Shown piece by piece: positions 59,360-64,000 of a DNA stretch of 64,000 bases (positions within the stretch are counted from its first letter, which is position 1; the number at the start of each line of letters is the position of its first letter). Made by a program: the position numbers and the translations under genes. The notes beneath the pieces were generated by a model. The model worked only from the letters and a program-made list of their open reading frames with translations, had not been told where the DNA came from and did no database searches. The stretch is from Actinacidiphila bryophytorum. GTDB lineage: Bacteria > Actinomycetota > Actinomycetes > Streptomycetales > Streptomycetaceae. Where the stretch lies: positions 186,001-250,000 of the forward strand of contig NZ_JAFFIX010000002.1 in assembly GCF_016916835.1 (NCBI RefSeq), in the 5' to 3' direction.

Positions 59360-61681
59360 GTGGACAGGTGTGTGTTCGTGACGATGCTGCCTACCTCCCC
59401 CTTCTGGTACGACCGGCCCGCCCACCGCTGGTCCGACGGCATGCCCCTCGGCAACGGGCGCCTCGGCGCGATGGTCTGGGGGCCGCCGCACGAGCAGCGC
59501 TTCTCCCTCAACGAGGACACCTTCTGGTCCGGGCCGCCGACCTCCGCACCCCCCGCCGTGCCCGCCGTCCTGCTCGACGGCGTACGCGCACACCTGCGGG
59601 CCGGACGGCACGTGGCAGCGGGCGACCTGCTCACGTCCGCGCAGGGGCGCGGAGCCGAGGCCTTCCAGCCCGTCGGCGACCTCGTGCTGCGCACCGCGGA
59701 GCCCGGCGGCGGGCTGGTCCGCGAACTGGACCTGCGCGCCGGCGTCGCCCGCCAGTCCGCGGGCGGCCTGCGGCAGGAGGCCGTCGCCGACACCGCGACC
59801 GGGCTGCTGCTGATCGCCCTGCACGCCGAACGGCCCGGCGGGCTCGACGCGGAGCTGTGCTGGCGTACGCCCCAACTGCGGCACCAAATACGCTCCTTCG
59901 GCGCCGACGGGCTCGCGCTTCTGCTCACCGCGCCCTCCCACGTCGGCGACGACGCCGACCGCAGGCCCGTCGTCCAGCACGGCGACGGCGCCATGGCCGC
60001 CGCCGCGCTCCTCCGCGTCCGCGCCGCCGACGGCGACGTCACCCTGGACGGGAGCCGGTTGCTGCTCCGCGGGGTAACGGCGTGCACCCTGCTCGTCGAC
60101 GTACGCACCGGCTACGCGGGATACGGCCGCGCACCTGGCAGCGACCCCGAACAGTGCCTGGCGCAGGCCGCGGCCTCCATCCAGGCCGCCTGGACGCGGA
60201 GTTGGGCCGATCTGCTCGCGGCGCACACCGCCGAGCACACCGCGCTCATGGACCGGGTGCGGCTGCGCCTCGACGGGCCGCCCGCGGCCGACCGCCGCCC
60301 GCTCGACATACGGCTGCACGCCTCCGCGGTCTGCGAAGAGCAGCGCGACGAGCAACTCGCCCCGCTGCTCTTCGACTTCGGCCGCTACCTGCTGCTCGCC
60401 TGCTCACGCCCCGGCACCCAGGCCGCCCACCTCCAGGGCCTGTGGAACGACTCCGTCACCCCGCCCTGGCACTGCGACTACACCGTCAACATCAACACCC
60501 AGATGAACTACTGGCCCGCCGAGAGCACCGCGCTGCCCGAATGCCACCAGCCGCTGCTCGACCTCGTCGCCGAACTCGCCGACGCCGGGCGGTCCGTCGC
60601 GCGCGACCTCTACGGCAGCGGCGGGTGGACCTGCCACCACAACACCGACCTGTGGCGCGCCACCTGGCCCGTCGGCGACGGCAACGACGACCCCATGTGG
60701 TCGCACTGGCCCCTCGCCGGGGCGTGGCTGTCCCTGCACCTGGCCGAGCACTGGCGCTACGGGCGCGACGCGGACTTCCTGCGCGAACGGGCCTGGCCCG
60801 TCGCGGCCGGGGCCGCGCGCTTCCTGCTCGGCATCCTCACCGAGGACGCCGAAGGCCACCTCGTCACCGGGCCCGCCACATCGCCCGAGAACCGCTTCTC
60901 GACCGCGGAAGGACCCGCCTCCGTGGACCTGTCCACGGCCATGGACCTCACGCTGGTCCGGGAACTCTTCGGCTTCCTCACCGAATCCGCGGACGCGGCC
61001 GGCGCGGTGGCGGACCCCCGGCTGCTCGCCGACATCGCCGCCGCACTGCCGCGGCTGCGGCCGCTCGGGATCGGCAGCCGCGGAGAACTCCTCGAATGGC
61101 ACATCGAGCGGCCCGAGACCGAGCCGCACCACCGGCACCTGTCCCATCTCGTCGGCCTCTACCCCGGCGCCGCCCTCACCGACCCGCGGCTGCGGGCCGC
61201 CGCCAAACGCAGCCTTGAGCTGCGCGGCGACGAAGGGACCGGCTGGTCCACGGCGTGGAAGATCGGGCTGTGGGCGCGGCTGCGCGACGGGGCCGCCGCG
61301 CACCGCCTGCTCGGCGTGATGCTCCGCCCCGCCACTGCCGGGGGCGGCGGCGTCTACCCCTCGCTGCTGTGCGCGCACCCGCCCTTCCAGATCGACGGCA
61401 ACTTCGGGGCGACGGCTGGCATCGCCGAGATGCTCGTCCAATCCCACGGCGACACCCTCGACCTCCTGCCCGCGCTCCCCCCGGCCTGGCCGGCCGGCTC
61501 GGCCGGCGGGCTGCGCGCCCGGGGCGGTGTGACCGTCGAGCACCTCACGTGGTCGTCCTCCACGCTGCGCTCCGCGCGTCTCCGCGCGGAGCGCCCCACG
61601 ACAGTCCGCGTCACATCCCCGACGTCCACCCCCCGCACCCTCCGCCTTCCCCCCGGCCGCCCCTACGACCTCACCCCGTGA
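59360..61681 (+). CDS. Glycoside hydrolase family 95 (alpha-L-fucosidase type)
   Basis: A 773-residue enzyme of GH95. The N-terminal beta domain starts [27 protein letters not shown], the family signature. The (alpha/alpha)6 barrel has the [13 protein letters not shown] motif with the two catalytic-site Asn residues, [19 protein letters not shown], and the C-terminal [19 protein letters not shown]. Known members cleave 1,2-alpha-L-fucosides, and some act on 1,2-alpha-L-galactosides of plant polymers. No signal peptide is seen, so it may act on imported oligosaccharides. GTG 59360 with GGAG five bases upstream is preferred. Confidence 0.93.
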   Translation: MDRCVFVTMLPTSPFWYDRPAHRWSDGMPLGNGRLGAMVWGPPHEQRFSLNEDTFWSGPPTSAPPAVPAVLLDGVRAHLRAGRHVAAGDLLTSAQGRGAEAFQPVGDLVLRTAEPGGGLVRELDLRAGVARQSAGGLRQEAVADTATGLLLIALHAERPGGLDAELCWRTPQLRHQIRSFGADGLALLLTAPSHVGDDADRRPVVQHGDGAMAAAALLRVRAADGDVTLDGSRLLLRGVTACTLLVDVRTGYAGYGRAPGSDPEQCLAQAAASIQAAWTRSWADLLAAHTAEHTALMDRVRLRLDGPPAADRRPLDIRLHASAVCEEQRDEQLAPLLFDFGRYLLLACSRPGTQAAHLQGLWNDSVTPPWHCDYTVNINTQMNYWPAESTALPECHQPLLDLVAELADAGRSVARDLYGSGGWTCHHNTDLWRATWPVGDGNDDPMWSHWPLAGAWLSLHLAEHWRYGRDADFLRERAWPVAAGAARFLLGILTEDAEGHLVTGPATSPENRFSTAEGPASVDLSTAMDLTLVRELFGFLTESADAAGAVADPRLLADIAAALPRLRPLGIGSRGELLEWHIERPETEPHHRHLSHLVGLYPGAALTDPRLRAAAKRSLELRGDEGTGWSTAWKIGLWARLRDGAAAHRLLGVMLRPATAGGGGVYPSLLCAHPPFQIDGNFGATAGIAEMLVQSHGDTLDLLPALPPAWPAGSAGGLRARGGVTVEHLTWSSSTLRSARLRAERPTTVRVTSPTSTPRTLRLPPGRPYDLTP

Positions 61682-61687
61682 CGGGGC

Positions 61688-61708
61688 CACCCTCAAACCG
61701 CGAGGGTG
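61688..61708 (+). terminator. Terminator of the GH95 gene
   Basis: CACCCTC (61688-61694) and GAGGGTG (61702-61708) form a 7-bp stem with a 7-base loop, beginning seven bases past the stop. Confidence 0.5.
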
Positions 61709-61819
61709 AGCGTTTCTGGGGGCGCGCGGAACCGCGCGAGCAACCCTCCCCCAGGGCTTCGCCTGGGGGGGCCGAACAGCCCCTTTCGGCCGGAGACGAC
61801 CCGCGCCCCGGTGGGGGCT

Positions 61820-61843
61820 TGGCGCGCAGTTCTCCGCGCCCCT
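61820..61843. repeat. Dispersed intergenic repeat, copy 4
   Basis: TGGCGCGCAGTTCTCCGCGC, a diverged form of the hairpin core, between convergent genes. Confidence 0.65.
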
Positions 61844-62043
61844 GATGGCTTGCCCCCTGCCGCAGAGGCGGACGCTGCCAGGGGCACCCTCCGCCCGCGA
61901 GGGTGACCGTTTTCCAGGGGGGCGGGGCTGCATCCGATCTGCGGCCGGCGCCGCGCGGGTGCGGCCGGCCCACCACCCGCCGGTGGTCCGGCACGCACCG
62001 AACTGCCCCTTTGCGTCGGAGACGGCCAGCGGGCAGCGGATGT

Positions 62044-64000
62044 TCAGGGGAGGAAGGTGAAGGTGTGGAGGCGGTGGGCGCCGTGGAGGGTGATGTGGAG
62101 GTCGGGGGTGCCCGGCGGGGGCGGGGGGACGGGGGTGGTGACCGTGGTCCAGGCGTACGGGTCGCCGGTGGAAGGAACCGGGATCGAGGCCAGCAGCATC
62201 GATCCCGCCCGCACTTCGATGCGCGCGGCCCCCGCCCCCTCCCGGGAGACCTCCGCCGAGAAGGCCCGCGCCCCGTCGAGCGCGACGGCCCGGTACAGCA
62301 GTGTGCCGTGGGCACCCCCGTCGCCCACGGCCACCGCCTCCCCCGCCGTCGGCGTGAAGTCGACCAGCGTGACCCCCTCGTAGTCGTCGAAGTCGACCGC
62401 GCGGACGCGCCGCCCGACGACTCGCCGCGGCTCGGGAGCCGCACCGTCCACCGTGAGGTCCGCGCCCAGCGGGAGGTCGGCGGCCGAACGCCCCACCAGC
62501 ACCTGGTACTTCCCGGCCTCGACGGCGAAGTCGCCTTCGGCCACCGACCAGTGGGCCAGCGCCTCGCCCGCGGCGAGCGGGAAGGAGACGCGGGCGGACG
62601 CGCCCGCCGCGAGCCGCACCTTGCGGTAGCCGGCGAGTGTGAGGCGCGGCGCCTGGTAGGAAGCCGCGTCCACCGCCCGTACGTACAGCTGCACCGTCTC
62701 GACCCCGTCGCGCGCCCCGGAGTTGGTGACGGTCACCGACGCCGTCAGCTCGCCGTCCTGTGCGATGCGGGTGCGGTCGAGGGCGAGGCCGGTGAGGGTG
62801 AAGTCGGTGTAGGACAGGCCGTGTCCGAAGGCGTAGAGCGGCGCGGCCCGGTGGTACTGGTAGGTCCAGCCGGCCTTGATGATGTCGTAGTCGAGCCGCC
62901 CGGGCAGTTCGTCGTCGCCGCGGTACCACGTCTGCGGCAGCCGCCCGGTCGCGTCGGCTTCGCCGAGGAGTACGGCGGCGAGCGCCCTGCCGGTCTCCTG
63001 GCCGCCGTGCGAGGTCCACAGCACGGCGGGCACGTGGGCGTCGGCCCAGTCGACGGCGTAGGGGTAGCTGCTCATGACGACGAGCACCGTCTCGGGGCGG
63101 GCGGCGACGACGTCGCGCAGCAGCCGCTCCTGTGCGGGCGCTAGGGCGATGCCTGCCCGGTCCTGGGTCTCGCGGCCGTTGATGAGCGGGTCGTTGCCGA
63201 GGACGAGGACGACGGCGTCGGCGTCCGTGGCCGCCGCGACGGCTTCGGCGACCCCGTCCCTGACGACGGTACGCGTGAAGTGCTCGGCGTCCGCGGCCCG
63301 TTCGGCGGTGACGGCGACGGCGCCGCTGTCCGCGTCCACGACCGCGTACCGCCCGCTGTACACCGAGCGGAGGGCCTCGGTGCCGTCGCCGAGCGGTTCG
63401 AGCCGGAAGGTCTCGTGCACGTCCCAGCCCGCGGGCTGTACGCGGTCGGCGGCGAGCGACTGGTCGGCGTCGACGAGCCCGGCGTACCGGCCGGTGCGGG
63501 CGTTGCGCAGGGTGAGGACGCCGAGGTCCCAGTCGAAGAGGTCGAACTGTGCGGCGTCGTCGCCGGCTTGGGTGTCGGTGACGACGAGGCAGGCGTCCTC
63601 CCCCGCCGCGGTGAGCAGCCCCCCGGTGGAGGCGGCGCGCAGCGTGATGCGGTCGACGCCCTCGACCACGACGGTCGAGCCGCCGCGCGCACCGACGGCC
63701 GTACGCAGCCCGTCGGCGGCGGTGATCCGGTAGGGCATGGTGCCGCTGTACCAGTCCTCGGAGAGGCTGTCGGCGAGCGGCCCGACGACGGCGACCCGCC
63801 GCCCTCCGACGGCCAGCGGCAGCAGCCCGGCAGCGTTTCCGGTGCCGTCGGAGGAGCCACCGGAGGCACCACCGGAGGCACCGCCGGCAGCCCCCGAAGC
63901 CCTGTCACCGACCGCCGAGTTCTTCAGCAGCACGATCGACTCCGTCGCCGCCCGCAGTGCCAGCGCCCGGTGTTCCGGCGAGTCGACCACGTCCCAGCCG
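62044..64000 (-). CDS. Glycoside hydrolase family 3, C-terminal part (N-terminus beyond window)
   Basis: The frame is open to the window edge and continues upstream: the first residues read GWDVVDSPEHRALALRAATESIVLLKN, which is the middle of GH3 after the N-terminal barrel, so the catalytic Asp nucleophile is not in view. The GH3 C-terminal domain follows (VVVMSSYPYAVDW, HGGQETGRALAAVLLGEADATGRLPQTWY), with an inserted fascin-like region (residues about 120-220, TLRNARTGRYAGLVDADQ), a fibronectin-III-like domain (VTVTNSGARDGVETVQLYV) and a C-terminal CBM6-like beta domain. It fits beta-glucosidase or beta-xylosidase activity. At least 652 residues are in the window. Confidence 0.9.
   Translation of the reverse strand, partial: GWDVVDSPEHRALALRAATESIVLLKNSAVGDRASGAAGGASGGASGGSSDGTGNAAGLLPLAVGGRRVAVVGPLADSLSEDWYSGTMPYRITAADGLRTAVGARGGSTVVVEGVDRITLRAASTGGLLTAAGEDACLVVTDTQAGDDAAQFDLFDWDLGVLTLRNARTGRYAGLVDADQSLAADRVQPAGWDVHETFRLEPLGDGTEALRSVYSGRYAVVDADSGAVAVTAERAADAEHFTRTVVRDGVAEAVAAATDADAVVLVLGNDPLINGRETQDRAGIALAPAQERLLRDVVAARPETVLVVMSSYPYAVDWADAHVPAVLWTSHGGQETGRALAAVLLGEADATGRLPQTWYRGDDELPGRLDYDIIKAGWTYQYHRAAPLYAFGHGLSYTDFTLTGLALDRTRIAQDGELTASVTVTNSGARDGVETVQLYVRAVDAASYQAPRLTLAGYRKVRLAAGASARVSFPLAAGEALAHWSVAEGDFAVEAGKYQVLVGRSAADLPLGADLTVDGAAPEPRRVVGRRVRAVDFDDYEGVTLVDFTPTAGEAVAVGDGGAHGTLLYRAVALDGARAFSAEVSREGAGAARIEVRAGSMLLASIPVPSTGDPYAWTTVTTPVPPPPPGTPDLHITLHGAHRLHTFTFLP

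Larger units (their letters stand above)
61682..62043. other. Convergent intergenic region with terminator and dispersed repeats
   Basis: Lies between GH95 (plus) and GH3 (minus). It holds the terminator at 61688-61708, repeat core copy 4 at 61820-61843, two copies of a GAGGGTGA..CGTTT motif (61702, 61899), and no coding frame with support. Confidence 0.6.

Overview
The window is high-GC actinobacterial DNA. Codon use, GTG and TTG starts, rare TTA codons, and SARP, DUF574 methyltransferase, class F sortase and FG-GAP families all point to Streptomyces or a close relative in Streptomycetaceae. Two tRNA genes (Lys-TTT, Glu-TTC) mark the chromosome.

Layout. 1-1205: the end of a Cys-rich protein, a 70-residue peptide ending in a Cys/Ser-rich tail, and an APH-fold kinase. 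1.4-5.7 kb: a small integrative-element module (DUF3631 replication ATPase with an iteron-like array inside its gene, excisionase, XRE repressor with a start-site operator, tyrosine integrase). 5.8-17.6 kb: host genes, namely an unknown 217-residue protein, tRNA-Lys, an FG-GAP secreted protein, a DEAD-box helicase with a disordered tail, a small lipoprotein, a zinicin-like metallopeptidase, tRNA-Glu, a ScyD/ScyE-type secreted protein, a small exported protein and a GH10-CBM2 xylanase. 18.3-20.4 kb: a sortase substrate with a class F sortase, and an ECF sigma factor with a membrane partner. 20.5-33.2 kb: a GT-B-like protein, a STAND ATPase, an AfsR-type SARP, a small secreted protein, an ArsR/SRPBCC operon, membrane proteins, a DUF574 methyltransferase and a second SARP. 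The STAND ATPase, both SARPs and the GT-B-like gene carry TTA codons, suggesting bldA (developmental) control.

33.6-57.4 kb holds the main system: an extracellular-type contractile injection system (eCIS) of the Streptomyces kind. On the minus strand, in transcription order, lie a beta-propeller/DUF11 secreted protein, the DUF4255 cap, the AAA+ ATPase, the DUF4157 protein and a 59-residue leader-like peptide, then sheath, tube, a CxxC accessory protein, a 51-residue DUF6760-like protein, a 1009-residue protein with 17 VQR motifs, a second tube protein, the LysM protein, VgrG-like spike, PAAR tip, gp25, baseplate J, a gpI-like wedge, and a membrane protein resembling CisA. A LuxR regulator and a divergent membrane Ig-like protein close the upstream end. 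Many genes overlap by ATGA or GTGA. No tail fibre and no conventional tape-measure gene is visible.

57.5-64 kb carries a Tat-exported metallophosphoesterase with a possible PHO box, a GH95 alpha-L-fucosidase and a GH3 glycosidase cut by the window edge. With the GH10 xylanase this gives a polysaccharide-degrading, saprophytic character. Convergent or inter-operon gaps carry a dispersed Streptomyces intergenic repeat, and two related MITE-like elements with GGCCGTGTTTTGGA ends sit at 33.2 and 55.1 kb.

Functions are inferred by reading motifs and family features from translations; no database search was possible.
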